This document shows, one piece after another, positions 43,628-52,812 of a DNA stretch of 64,000 nucleotides. The position numbers and the translations under genes were made by a program. The stretch is from DASVNK01 sp036383895. GTDB lineage: Bacteria; Verrucomicrobiota; Verrucomicrobiia; Limisphaerales; SXQI01. Numbering within the stretch: the first letter of the stretch is position 1; every line of letters starts with the position of its first letter. Where the stretch lies: contig DASVNK010000048.1 of the NCBI GenBank assembly GCA_036383895.1, positions 1-64,000 of the forward strand, read 5' to 3'. Below the pieces are notes generated by a model. The model did no database searches. It was not told where the DNA came from and was given only the letters and a program-made list of their open reading frames with translations.

Positions 43628-45229
43628 ATGAGCTTTTTGCCCGTTGTTGAACGTGAACTGCGCGTCACCGCGCGGAATTCCCGGCTTTACTGGGGCCGCA
43701 TGCTCGCCGCAGCCATCGCCGTGGCGATCATCGCCTGGTTCTGGTTGGCCACCAGCGGTGGCGGCAGCACCTCCGCCCAACGCGCCAAACTCATCTTCGG
43801 CACGCTTTCCACGTTCGCTTTCGGCTACTGCCTCTTGCTCGGGTTATTCTTAACCGCCGATTGCATCAGCGAGGAAAAACGAGAGGGAACCTTGGGGTTG
43901 CTGTTCCTCACGAATTTAAAAGGATACGACGTCGCCCTGGGGAAACTCGCGGCCAGTTCCTTTCGTGCGATCTACAGCCTGATCGCCATTTTTCCCGTCC
44001 TCACCATTCCGCTGCTGCTCGGCGGCCTCGTTGGACAAGAGATCGCCCGCATGTCCCTGGTTCTTTTAGTAACCCTCGTTTTCTCGCTGACTCTCGGATT
44101 ATTCCTCTCGTCGATCAGCAAGCACGATCGAAAGGCTCAATTTGGTGCGCTCGGCTTGATGCTGCTCATCACGGCCTTGCTTCCGGGGCTGCTGGCCTTT
44201 TTAAACAGCGAGTATCGCTTCTCCTGGCCCGACGATATCTTCGTGTTCACTCCCGCCTTCACCTTTTCCCTCGCGTTCGAGAAGCAATACACCGGAAACC
44301 AGCGGCTCTTCTGGACCTCCATCGCTGTGATCCATGGCATGTCCTGGATCGCCTTCATCGTTGCTACGGCTGTCGTCCGCCGCGTTTGGCAGGATCGCGT
44401 CGCGGGGGCCGCTTCCCCGGGCTGGCGTCGCCGTTTTCAGCTATGGAAACGCGGCCTTCCTGAAGTTCGCCGCCGCTTTCGCGAACGCCTCCTGTCGGTT
44501 AATCCGTACTACTGGCTCACCGCGCGCGACCGCTTCAAGCCATACTACGTCCTTTGGTTTCTCGCCGGTTGCGCTGCATTTTGGGTGTTCCTGTTTTTAT
44601 ACAATGGGGATGACATGCTTGATCCGGAAGCATTCTTCGCCTGCGCTCTCGTGTTGCACACCGCTCTGAAGGTCTGGATTGCTGCCGAAGCGGGCCGCCA
44701 ATTCTCGGAAGACCGGCGCAGCAGCGCGCTCGAACTCACTCTCTCCACGCCCATCCAGGTTCGCGAAATCCTCGAAGGCCAATTCCTCGGCCTGCTGCGG
44801 CAATTCGGTTTGCCAATCGGCGCGATTCTCCTTTTTGACGTTATTGGCATGGTGCTCGGCGCGCGCATGCGCATGGGAGCTGATACCGACGCAGTCCTGA
44901 TGTGGATCGCAATGATGATCATGTTTGTGATTGATGCAGTGACTATCGCCACATTCGGAATGTGGCTCGGCCTCATCGCGCGCCGTTCAAGTCGCGCCAT
45001 CGTGCAAACGCTTTTTTATGTGATCTGCCTGCCCTGGCTGATCCTGTTTGGCATGCTGACCTACATGATGCTCGTCCGCTTCTCGGGGCTTGAATCGATG
45101 GCGTTCTTCGTTGGCGCTTATTTCGTGGTGAGTCTGGCGGTCGATTTCGTACTGTTCCTCAAGGCTTCAGGCAATCTAACCACCCGCTTCCGGGAGGTCG
45201 CCACCCAACGTTACGACGCCGGAAAATAA
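43628..45229 (+). CDS. ABC-2 type transporter permease
   Basis: The 533-residue protein has about twelve hydrophobic segments and the conserved ABC-2 stretch LTADCISEEKREGTLGLLFLTNLKG, plus a second EDRRSSALELTLSTPI in the C-terminal half. The two halves look like a fused pair of permease domains. No ATPase partner is adjacent, so it must work with one from elsewhere. The substrate is unknown. Terminator-like hairpins follow at 45288-45370. Confidence 0.82.
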   Translation: MSFLPVVERELRVTARNSRLYWGRMLAAAIAVAIIAWFWLATSGGGSTSAQRAKLIFGTLSTFAFGYCLLLGLFLTADCISEEKREGTLGLLFLTNLKGYDVALGKLAASSFRAIYSLIAIFPVLTIPLLLGGLVGQEIARMSLVLLVTLVFSLTLGLFLSSISKHDRKAQFGALGLMLLITALLPGLLAFLNSEYRFSWPDDIFVFTPAFTFSLAFEKQYTGNQRLFWTSIAVIHGMSWIAFIVATAVVRRVWQDRVAGAASPGWRRRFQLWKRGLPEVRRRFRERLLSVNPYYWLTARDRFKPYYVLWFLAGCAAFWVFLFLYNGDDMLDPEAFFACALVLHTALKVWIAAEAGRQFSEDRRSSALELTLSTPIQVREILEGQFLGLLRQFGLPIGAILLFDVIGMVLGARMRMGADTDAVLMWIAMMIMFVIDAVTIATFGMWLGLIARRSSRAIVQTLFYVICLPWLILFGMLTYMMLVRFSGLESMAFFVGAYFVVSLAVDFVLFLKASGNLTTRFREVATQRYDAGK

Positions 45230-45287
45230 ATCGCGAATGCAGCGAAGATGCTTTCCTTTTCTAAACCAGTGGTTTACCGTGCATCTC

Positions 45288-45320
45288 AGCAGCGTTTTAA
45301 ATGGGATCAATAACGCTGCT
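45288..45320 (+). terminator. Hairpin after the ABC-2 gene
   Basis: AGCAGCGTT (45288-45296) pairs with AACGCTGCT (45312-45320) over 9 bp. No T-run follows, so it is a stabilising hairpin or processing site rather than a terminator by itself. The remaining gap 45230-45528 holds no gene. Confidence 0.45.
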
Positions 45321-45326
45321 ACTCCG

Positions 45327-45370
45327 AGCCGCGGCTGTTGCGTGTTCACCCGTATAGCCGCGGCTTTTTC
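45327..45370 (+). terminator. Rho-independent terminator after the ABC-2 gene
   Basis: The 10-bp sequence AGCCGCGGCT (45327-45336) recurs at 45356-45365 and, being self-complementary, forms the stem. The second copy is followed by TTTT and further T-rich bases. It lies about 100 nt beyond the permease stop codon. Confidence 0.75.
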
Positions 45371-45528
45371 TATTTCCGACGACCGTCGCCACCTGAATCC
45401 TTAGTTCCCCGGCGAACTGGCTGAGTGCCGCACGCGCCACCACAAGACCGGCGGTTCAGGCATGCGCTGAGACCCGTTTCGGGGCACGCGCAATTTCATG
45501 CATTATCCCCCTCCGCTACATTGATTAC

Positions 45529-45870
45529 ATGGCCAGTCAAGGAACTCTCCAGCGGACGCTGCAGAAAAAGACCATCGACCTCACGGGCGAGTGGCTTGGG
45601 CATTACACGGGGCATTTCGACGAGGTAGTGCGCATTACACAAAACGGCGATTATGTCGAAGCGGTAAAGATCACCGGCGACGATTATGTTCCAGCCGAAG
45701 AAATCACCTGGCGCGCGAATATTCGGACTGGCCGCGGTGAAGGGCAGATCGCGGAAAAAGAGTTTCGAAATCCGCGGTTCGTTCCCGGAGCGCTCCAAGT
45801 GATCAACCCGGACAAGTTAATCTTCACCTGGGAAAACTGCGGCGAAGTCGAATTCCGCCGCGATGATTAA
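45529..45870 (+). CDS. Hypothetical small soluble protein
   Basis: The 113-residue protein starts with a basic segment and then has a beta-rich pattern: LTGEWLGHYTGHFDEVVRIT, VEAVKITGDDYVPAEEITW, FRNPRFVPGALQVINPD and LIFTWENCGEVEFRR. This looks like a small lipocalin-like or calycin barrel, but no family was recognised. It has no signal peptide. It is convergent with the MFS gene ending at 45917. Confidence 0.65.
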   Translation: MASQGTLQRTLQKKTIDLTGEWLGHYTGHFDEVVRITQNGDYVEAVKITGDDYVPAEEITWRANIRTGRGEGQIAEKEFRNPRFVPGALQVINPDKLIFTWENCGEVEFRRDD

Positions 45871-45916
45871 TGGGACCGACGCTTTCGCCCACGCGCACCG
45901 GAGCCCGTCGATTAGC

Positions 45917-47149
45917 TTAATGCGCGGTTGCTGGAGCTCCAACTGCCACAGCCGCTTCCTGTTTGGGCGGCCGGAAAAATAACGCGAGCAAAACAGCCGC
46001 TCCGATCGAAAGCAGCGTCGGCACGAGAAAGAGCTTCTCGTAATTGATCGTAGTGCCAACGGTCAGCTTCGTTTGCAGGTTCAGGAAGAACCACTTGGCC
46101 GCCAAATCACCGAGCCCGAGAATCAGCAGATTGAACAGACCCTGCGCGCTGGTGCGAACATCCTTCGGGAAGGCAGCATCGATGAAAATATAAACGGTCG
46201 CGAAAAAGAATGCATAGCAGATCCCGTGGAGCACCTGCACCACAACAATTAACGATTTGCTCTCCGGGAAGTACGCGAACACACCGAACCGCACCGCGTG
46301 CCCCAGAATCCCGAGAATCATTGTTGTCTTCCAACCAAAGCGCTTCAGCACTCCACCTAGCGCAGCCATCGTCAGAATTTCGGCCACCTGTCCGATGCTC
46401 ATGATCGGCATGATCCAACGATTCTCAAAACCGATGTTGCTCAAAAATCCACCCGCCAGCAGGAAATACCCGTTGTGAATCGTCGCATCGATGAACGTTA
46501 CGATGAAAAGCACCAGCAGATACGGGATCGCCAGAAGCTTGAACGCTCCGACCCAGGCCAGTTTCTCTTGTCCCGCCACACCTTTCTTCGGCGGCGTGTG
46601 CGGAAGGGTAAGGCAGAACGACGCCAAGACCAGTGAAGCAACGCCTGAAATGATGAAGATGTACTTATAAAGTTCGACCGCTTCCCTGCCCGTTTTCGTG
46701 CCCAAAATGAAATACAACGGCCACGCCGCCAAAATCCAACCGATCGTCCCGCCCATGCGCACTGGCCCAAATTCACGTTGCGGATCCTTTAAATTGGCGA
46801 ACGCCAGCGCATTCGCCACCGAAATTGTTGGGACGTAGAAGATCGAATGCACCAGCATCAGCGCGAAGAACGTTGGAAAGTCCTTCACGAAATAGAGCCC
46901 CAGCATCGCCAGCCCACCGACCAAATGGCTGAACGCCATGAACTTCTCCGCGGCGAAATTTCGATCCGCGAATTGGTTGCTGAAGAATATTCCGACCACT
47001 GACGCAATTGCGAACGCGCTGCCGATCAGCGCTTGCTGCGTGCCGGTGAAATTCAAACCGTCCGTTCCAATATAGCTCCAAACCAGCGGCAGCCAAGCGC
47101 CCCAGATAAAAAGCTCGAGCACCATCATGATGAACAGTTTCAGTCGCAT
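45917..47149 (-). CDS. MFS transporter, NupG-like nucleoside permease family
   Basis: The 410-residue protein has about twelve membrane helices. The N-terminal MMVLELFIWGAWLPLVWSY and FADRNFAAEKFMAFSHLVGG match the NupG/XapB group of nucleoside:H+ symporters, common in PVC bacteria. The substrate may be a nucleoside or sugar. A short, alanine-rich C-terminus ends the chain. It is divergent from the small gene at 47250 and no regulator is adjacent. Confidence 0.87.
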   Translation of the reverse strand: MRLKLFIMMVLELFIWGAWLPLVWSYIGTDGLNFTGTQQALIGSAFAIASVVGIFFSNQFADRNFAAEKFMAFSHLVGGLAMLGLYFVKDFPTFFALMLVHSIFYVPTISVANALAFANLKDPQREFGPVRMGGTIGWILAAWPLYFILGTKTGREAVELYKYIFIISGVASLVLASFCLTLPHTPPKKGVAGQEKLAWVGAFKLLAIPYLLVLFIVTFIDATIHNGYFLLAGGFLSNIGFENRWIMPIMSIGQVAEILTMAALGGVLKRFGWKTTMILGILGHAVRFGVFAYFPESKSLIVVVQVLHGICYAFFFATVYIFIDAAFPKDVRTSAQGLFNLLILGLGDLAAKWFFLNLQTKLTVGTTINYEKLFLVPTLLSIGAAVLLALFFRPPKQEAAVAVGAPATAH

Positions 47150-47249
47150 AGGATGGCGGCGAGCATATGAAGTCCGCGCGGCATTGCAAGATTACTAAAG
47201 TTCCTTGCGAACAAGACGATAGCTAAGGCAGTGTTGCCTAACATCTCGT

Positions 47250-47549
47250 ATGGCCCTGCCTGATAAGCCGATCGCTCTGGAGCCGGATCAAGTCGCCGAG
47301 TTGAATAAAAAACTCTCGACGATGCGCCACAACGTGAACAATTACCTCGCGCTGATTGTCGCCGCTTCCGAGTTGCTCAAGCGCAAACCCGAACTCGCCC
47401 CGCGGATGATGGAAAATATCATGGCGCAGCCCGACCGCATAATTGCCGAAATCCGCGAGTTTTCTGAATCTTTCGAATCGATTCTCTCGATCAAACGCGA
47501 TACATCGGACATCGTTTTCCCATCTTCCCAGATGGGTCAGCCTGGCTGA
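47250..47549 (+). CDS. Small DHp-like helical protein, possible phosphotransfer protein
   Basis: The 99-residue protein is helical. Residues 18-55 resemble the HisKA dimerisation helix: KLSTMRHNVNNYLALIVAASELL, with H27 in a context (R-H-N-V-N-N) like the H-D-x-N-N box of some histidine kinases. No ATPase domain follows, so it would be a stand-alone phosphotransfer or decoy domain, if the match holds. It ends 50 bp before the S4 protein gene on the same strand and has no signal peptide. Confidence 0.55.
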   Translation: MALPDKPIALEPDQVAELNKKLSTMRHNVNNYLALIVAASELLKRKPELAPRMMENIMAQPDRIIAEIREFSESFESILSIKRDTSDIVFPSSQMGQPG

Positions 47550-47599
47550 TCCGCCGACCGTCCACTTGGAATTTGGCATTTGGTCATTATCCTTCCCCC

Positions 47600-47980
47600 A
47601 TGGAAGTAGCTGGCGAAGTCCGCATCGATAAGTGGCTCTGGGCAGTCCGCCTTTACAAGACCCGCTCGCTCGCGACAACCGCCTGCCGCGCCGGTCACGT
47701 GAAGTTTCAGGGCGATAGTGTCAAACCATCGCACATCGTCCGCATCGGCCAGGTCTTCACCGCGCGCACTGGCGAACTCAACCGCACCGTCAAGGTTCTC
47801 GCACTACTGGATAAACGCGTCGGCCCCAAACTCGTTGCGCAATACGCCGAAGACCTTACGCCCGCGGCTGAATACCTGCGTGCCGCCGAAGACCGCACTC
47901 TTCCCCGCGCTCCGAGACGTGCAAAAGGTGCCGGCCGCCCCACCAAGAAAGACCGCCGCGAGATGGAGAAACTATTCTAG
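47600..47980 (+). CDS. S4-domain RNA-binding protein (HslR-like)
   Basis: The 126-residue protein has an N-terminal S4 domain: RIDKWLWAVRLYKTRSLATTACRAGHVKFQG, with VRIGQVFTAR. A basic tail follows (RAPRRAKGAGRPTKKDRREMEKLF). This is the layout of HslR (Hsp15), which rescues stalled 50S subunits carrying nascent chains. ATG at 47600 begins the domain; the frame is open to 47573. The gene is the last plus-strand gene before the ResB/CcsA block and lacks a clear terminator. Confidence 0.88.
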   Translation: MEVAGEVRIDKWLWAVRLYKTRSLATTACRAGHVKFQGDSVKPSHIVRIGQVFTARTGELNRTVKVLALLDKRVGPKLVAQYAEDLTPAAEYLRAAEDRTLPRAPRRAKGAGRPTKKDRREMEKLF

Positions 47981-48072
47981 GTATGATTCATTTGCAGTGG
48001 AGTAACCGCACCTGAAAGTTTGAGTCCCTTCTCTGCGGCTTCGGCGAACTCTGCGTAAAATCAATTTTCCTA

Positions 48073-50088
48073 TTAAGCCGCCGCGGGCTTCGCTCCAGCC
48101 AACCCAGCATCATCCTGCTTGGGCTTTCCCGCTGGAGCCACCTGCTGGAAGCTCCTCCAGTATTTAAATGGCATCAGCGAGAGCGCGATGAAAACAAGCT
48201 GGCTCGCGTTAAACGCCATCAGCCACTTGAACGCCGCATCCATGAATCCATACGAATGTAGCCCCACACCAAGCATGTTCACTCCGAACCACGAAAAAGC
48301 CGTGATGATGCTCCCGCCAATCGCCATCGCCATCAAACCTCGATCGCGAATCATCCCTCCCCAACGCGCGTGCAAAACGACCGCGCACCAAATTACAATA
48401 AGGAGCGCTCCATTCTCTTTCGGATCCCAACCCCAAAATCTCCCCCATGATTGGTCCGCCCAAATTCCCCCGAGAATCGTTCCCACGAAACTGAAGAGCG
48501 TCGCGAAGCAAAGAATCCCATAAACCATTCGGTTCAGCGCCCGCGCCGTTTCTGCTCCGAGCGTCTTCGTAAAGACTCCCCGCACCACGAACAAAATCGC
48601 CAGGAATCCCGCCACGAACATGGCCGAATACCCGAGAGTGATTACGACCACGTGCGTTGCCAGCCAGAAGTTCGTATCCAAAACCGCGCGCATCATCTCC
48701 ATCGTGTCACCGCCCAATGAAAGATTATGCGCAATGATCAACGTCGTTACGCCGACCGCTGACGCCGTCACCAGCCCGATTCCATCTCGCCAAATTCGCT
48801 CGAGCAAAATACCTAAAAGCACAGCGCCCCACCCCACAAATATCGCCGAGCTATACAAATTGGTCACCGGCGGGCGCGCCTCCAGATACATGCGAAAAAT
48901 CAACCCGCTCGTATGCACCACCGCCGCGATCACCACCAAATAGAAAGCCGTGCGCCTCGTCCAGCTTGACCAGCTCATCCAGAACGCGCAGCCGAACAAA
49001 AACGCCACGAGATAAACCGCAATGCTCTTGATGAAAGGCGCGTAATGATTGAAGAAATTCTCCTGCGCTCCCTTTTTCAATTCCGGCGTAAACGTCCCGG
49101 CAAGAAACGCGCGATACTCATCCACCACCTTGTTAAATTCTTCCGCCTTCTGGCTCCCATACGCATCGGCCATCCGGGTATAAGCCAGCACCGGCTTCGG
49201 AATCTCACTCCCACGTAGCGTTTCCTTCAATGCCGTCCCGATATTCGTCCACTCTTCCCGCTTCTTTCCTTCTTTCGGCGGAATAATTAGTGGATAGGCG
49301 ATTGTCGCGAGCATGTCGTATTCACGGAACATCGCCATGATCCCCTGCAACGCCTCCAAATCATGTTCCTCTTTGTTTTGCGCTTTGGCCAGGGCCGCCA
49401 ATCCCGGCTCAACCTTTTCGCGGCCAGCCAGCACAGCCTCCGTAAAGTTCTCCCGATTCTCCGGCCGCAAACTGTTCTTGATCTGAAAAAATGTATTTAC
49501 CGCGAAGTGTGTTTTCACCACGCCTTTTTGATACGCCGTCTGTGCTGCCGGATCGATTCTCTGCTCGGCGATCCGTCGAGCTTCCTCCGAAATCTTGTCA
49601 AACTCCGGCCGCACTTCGTTAAAGCTGAAAAACTTCCTTTCAATCGGCAGCTTGAGCGTGCTTAACACTTCCTGGTTATCGATTCGAAATACTCGCCGCG
49701 TGTCCGCAATGTCCGGCTGGGTCATCGCCTCCAAAATCCACTGCATCGCCGACATCTTCTTGTACTTCCCTTCGCGACGCAGCCGCATCTTCTCGAAATA
49801 GCCAATCTCATCCTCCGGCTTTTCGCTGATGATGACCGACGCCTTTCCGCGCAGCATCAAAAGGGAATTCTTCGCCACCGAATCCCAAGGTTGAACGCGC
49901 CCGTTCAACACCACCGGCATCTGCGAAAACTCCTCCACCTTATACTCGGTCGTGTTCTTCGTGGTGTGCAACCCGCTCGCAATCCACAGTCCCATAACCG
50001 CCGCAATCACCCACGGCACAACCTTGCGCCAGCCTTTATCCGGCACGACAGCAGGCTTCGACTCCTTTGCTACTGCATTCTTCCTCAT
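48073..50088 (-). CDS. ccsA: CcsA/ResC-type cytochrome c maturation protein with extended N-terminus
   Basis: The 671-residue protein has one N-terminal membrane helix (VVPWVIAAVMGLW) and a long soluble domain (about 45-355). A C-terminal block of eight or so helices carries the heme-handling motif GGIWADQSWGRFWGWDPKENGALL (WWD-type) and flanking histidines. CcsA works with ResB to carry heme out and attach it to apocytochromes. The start at 50088 is preceded by AGGAGA, and the ATG overlaps the resB stop (ATGA), so translation is coupled. The large soluble N-terminal part is unusual for CcsA. Confidence 0.9.
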   Translation of the reverse strand: MRKNAVAKESKPAVVPDKGWRKVVPWVIAAVMGLWIASGLHTTKNTTEYKVEEFSQMPVVLNGRVQPWDSVAKNSLLMLRGKASVIISEKPEDEIGYFEKMRLRREGKYKKMSAMQWILEAMTQPDIADTRRVFRIDNQEVLSTLKLPIERKFFSFNEVRPEFDKISEEARRIAEQRIDPAAQTAYQKGVVKTHFAVNTFFQIKNSLRPENRENFTEAVLAGREKVEPGLAALAKAQNKEEHDLEALQGIMAMFREYDMLATIAYPLIIPPKEGKKREEWTNIGTALKETLRGSEIPKPVLAYTRMADAYGSQKAEEFNKVVDEYRAFLAGTFTPELKKGAQENFFNHYAPFIKSIAVYLVAFLFGCAFWMSWSSWTRRTAFYLVVIAAVVHTSGLIFRMYLEARPPVTNLYSSAIFVGWGAVLLGILLERIWRDGIGLVTASAVGVTTLIIAHNLSLGGDTMEMMRAVLDTNFWLATHVVVITLGYSAMFVAGFLAILFVVRGVFTKTLGAETARALNRMVYGILCFATLFSFVGTILGGIWADQSWGRFWGWDPKENGALLIVIWCAVVLHARWGGMIRDRGLMAMAIGGSIITAFSWFGVNMLGVGLHSYGFMDAAFKWLMAFNASQLVFIALSLMPFKYWRSFQQVAPAGKPKQDDAGLAGAKPAAA

Positions 50089-51248
50089 GCTCTCCTCTTC
50101 TTTGCGAATCCCACCAGGTGATACATAAACTGCGCGATCAAACCCACTGACACCATCAGGCAAGAGATATACGGCACCAGCCAACTCGGGTTCCGCACCA
50201 CCTGCAAGACCGTCCCCGATTCATCGGGCTCAAAACTGCTCTGGTAAAACGTCTCCCCGCCGTAACGCAGCGGGTTGTTCATATAAATGTTAATCTCCCG
50301 ATTCTCTTGCGTGTTTGGATTGATCAACGTCACTCGACTTGAAAAATTCTTCGGAATGGCTGTTCCCATGTACCGATCAAACCGGAAATCGTGCAGCGCC
50401 AGCGTGAAATCCTTATAGTACCTCCGCCCACGCAGAGTCACTTCGTATTCGCGGCCTTTGTAGCTGAATTTGGCCGGCTCAATCATCGACCGGTCGAAGC
50501 TCGATTCAAATCCTTCCGCCATCATCTGTACGAACTGCTTTCGCGTCTGCCAACTCGACACCGAAAACGGCCCCTTTGCCCCTTCGTCCGTGACGAATTC
50601 CACTGTCACCGCCGGAATATTGATCTTGTTCATCGACACCTCGAGCGATTTCTCCGTAAACTTAATCTTCCCCTGCTCGATCGAGGGCAACGAATTCTCG
50701 GAAAACTTCTGCACCCGCACCGTGAACGGCAGTCTCTCGTGCCTAATCTCATTCTGTTTCTGCAGAATTTGCTGCGGAATCGCGACGACGAAATTGTCAT
50801 TCGTATCCGTCACATCGATAATCGCGAGTTCTGCCGTCCGCTCGCTCTCCGAGTAGTTCTTCTGCCCGCCTTCCTCGATCGCCATGAAGCTTTCCACCTG
50901 ATACAGCTGGGTCGTTAGTTGCCCCACGAGCAGCAGGATCAATCCGGCGTGAATCACGAAAATGCCGAACTTCTTTTTGCTCAGTTCGAAACGCTTGATG
51001 TGCGCTGCAATCAAGTTCACCAGCAGCACCGTCCCAATCAAATACCCCCCAGGAAAAACCGGGATTTTCCAACTGGCCCCTTGTGGACCCCACATCACGA
51101 ACCAGCTGCCGAAATACTGCGCCTGCACGATCCACAGCCCCAGCCGCACCTGCGCGATCGTGCCGATGAATACCAAGCCCAGCGCCAGCACAAGGCAGGC
51201 GACCGTCAGCTTCAGCGACGTGAAAAAATTAACAACTTTGCTCAGCAT
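50085..51248 (-). CDS. resB: ResB-like cytochrome c maturation protein
   Basis: The 387-residue protein has three N-terminal membrane helices (about 12-35, 65-85 and 93-112), a periplasmic beta-rich part, and a C-terminal helix (SWLVPYISCLMVSVGLIAQFMYHL). VFIGTIAQVRLGLWIVQAQYF and the HAGLILLLVGQLTTQLY stretch match ResB of the System II apparatus. It works in a complex with CcsA, the product of the coupled gene downstream, to attach heme to CxxCH sites such as that in the protein at 35066. Confidence 0.9.
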   Translation of the reverse strand: MLSKVVNFFTSLKLTVACLVLALGLVFIGTIAQVRLGLWIVQAQYFGSWFVMWGPQGASWKIPVFPGGYLIGTVLLVNLIAAHIKRFELSKKKFGIFVIHAGLILLLVGQLTTQLYQVESFMAIEEGGQKNYSESERTAELAIIDVTDTNDNFVVAIPQQILQKQNEIRHERLPFTVRVQKFSENSLPSIEQGKIKFTEKSLEVSMNKINIPAVTVEFVTDEGAKGPFSVSSWQTRKQFVQMMAEGFESSFDRSMIEPAKFSYKGREYEVTLRGRRYYKDFTLALHDFRFDRYMGTAIPKNFSSRVTLINPNTQENREINIYMNNPLRYGGETFYQSSFEPDESGTVLQVVRNPSWLVPYISCLMVSVGLIAQFMYHLVGFAKKRRA

Positions 51249-51385
51249 CCCGTGAATTCTCTAATATGCTCCGCGTTTTCGCGGTGCGAAAGCTCTACTT
51301 TCGCGCCTAACCAACATAACGAAGTGGTGATCTGTCACACTCCATCTCCCTGGGCAAACACCGACCCTTTTTTGCTTCGGCCCGG

Positions 51386-52546
51386 TCAATACGCACTCTT
51401 CACGAATTCCAAAAACTTCCCCTTCTCTTTCTCCACCACCGCCTCCGATCCCATCAGCTTGAAGAACCACGTATCCGCCTGAAACGGCACCCCAATACAC
51501 ACCCACCGCTCCGCTTTCCCGCTTCGCGCATTCGTCCCCTTTAAATCGACCAGATACGCTTCCTTCTTCCCGCCGATCTCCAGCATCTCGACTGATTTCT
51601 TGATCTCCTCGTCCGAACCCTGCGGCAGACCCAACTGCCCCTGCCAACGCTGCACATTCGCCACCATCCCGCCGACGGCACCTGGGAATTTGCTAATCGT
51701 TACCTCACCAGTCCCACCGTCGCCTTCCACAGCGTAGGCGCTCTGCACCATCATCCCCGGCGCCTTTGTCTTCCAATTCGCGGGCGCTTTAAAATTCGGC
51801 TTTCCGGCACTGTCCGGCACTTTCTCCGCGTTCGTGCTCGGTTTCTCGCCGGCCTGGGCTTGCGCCACTTGCACCGCCGCAGCTCCGCCACCCTCGTGAT
51901 GACCCGCTTCGTGAAACTCCAGCGACTTCAAGTAACCCACAAAATTGTTCTTCTGCTGCGCCACCAGATCCCGATCGCCAGCCATCTTGATAAACCACGC
52001 CACTCCATTCCGTTGCGCCACCGCACCGAGAATCCCGGCATTCACATCATCCTTTGACCCCTGCAGCTTCCCGGTCAGTTCCACCATTAACCCTTCGGTG
52101 TCACCCACCTGCACGGTCTGCGCACCTTCCTTCGCCTTGTCCGCTGGTAACTCCTCAAGCCCAAGCTCCTGGCGCCAAATATTGATTCCCTCCAAATGAT
52201 TCACCCCCGGCAACGGAATCACCGCCACCTCCGCGGTCTTCCCGCCATCGCCCGCGACGCGAAACGAAGCCGCGCGCATCCGGCCCGCACCCAGGTCCTG
52301 CCAACCCTCCGGGGTATTCCCGTGCAGGTGCGGCATCGACGTGGCGGGCGGCATTCCCATTGTTCCCTTTCCCGCGGTCGCCTCGGCAGCATGCGTATGA
52401 GCCAAATTGGAGTGATTATCCTCCTTCGCCACCTTGTAAGTCTTTATCTCTCGATCCGCACCGCATCCCACAGCTACCGCAGCAATCAGCGCGGCCGGCA
52501 AAAGCTTCACCATGATCCCGGTCTCAATACGCACCAACTTTTTCAT
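51386..52546 (-). CDS. Lipoprotein with two copies of one domain, function unknown
   Basis: The 386-residue protein has a lipobox (ALIAAVAVGC, cysteine 28), so it should be lipid-anchored. A histidine-rich stretch follows (HSNLAHTHAAEAT), then two related domains at about 70-215 and 245-385. Each contains P-x-x-W, a GDGG-x-x-EV strand, NxxRWxxxLGL/NIWRQELGLEEL, and a C-terminal WFxKxxG...V...K...FLEFVKS. The start at 52546 is chosen for the lipobox; Met 12 is an alternative. It precedes resB by 137 bp on the same strand, which suggests a link to cytochrome maturation or copper/heme handling. Confidence 0.7.
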   Translation of the reverse strand: MKKLVRIETGIMVKLLPAALIAAVAVGCGADREIKTYKVAKEDNHSNLAHTHAAEATAGKGTMGMPPATSMPHLHGNTPEGWQDLGAGRMRAASFRVAGDGGKTAEVAVIPLPGVNHLEGINIWRQELGLEELPADKAKEGAQTVQVGDTEGLMVELTGKLQGSKDDVNAGILGAVAQRNGVAWFIKMAGDRDLVAQQKNNFVGYLKSLEFHEAGHHEGGGAAAVQVAQAQAGEKPSTNAEKVPDSAGKPNFKAPANWKTKAPGMMVQSAYAVEGDGGTGEVTISKFPGAVGGMVANVQRWQGQLGLPQGSDEEIKKSVEMLEIGGKKEAYLVDLKGTNARSGKAERWVCIGVPFQADTWFFKLMGSEAVVEKEKGKFLEFVKSAY

Positions 52547-52664
52547 TTTCCTCGTCCTCGGTTCAAATCGATCCAAACGCTTAAACGCTCTTTGACGGTT
52601 CCCCGTTACAATATTCTGGGTCCCAAGCGTTGAAAACACTGCAATTTGAACGATTACTTTACCT

Positions 52665-52684
52665 CTTGTGAAATCTTTCACAAG
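52665..52684. promoter_or_regulatory. Perfect 20-bp palindrome upstream of the lipoprotein gene
   Basis: CTTGTGAAA-TC-TTTCACAAG is a perfect 9-bp dyad with a 2-nt centre, 118 nt before the lipoprotein start at 52546. A dyad of this size in an intergenic stretch is a likely operator. Nothing identifies the factor. The nearby inverted repeat GCGTTA-TCGG-TAACGC (52797-52812) directly follows the stop codon of the small gene at 52813. Confidence 0.5.
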
Positions 52685-52812
52685 CAGAACCGCCTCAGAC
52701 GAAGGATCGAAAAATAGAAAGCTACGAGGTGAACTTACCCAAAAGTCCACCTCGCTGTGCGTAGCTTTGCTCGTTGCGAGCTAGAAGATCTTTTTTGCGT
52801 TATCGGTAACGC

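Noticed and set aside
52797..52812. Intrinsic terminator after the small basic gene
   Set aside because: The stem GCGTTA/TAACGC is real, but on the minus strand it is followed by an A-run and not by T, so it is not a standard terminator.
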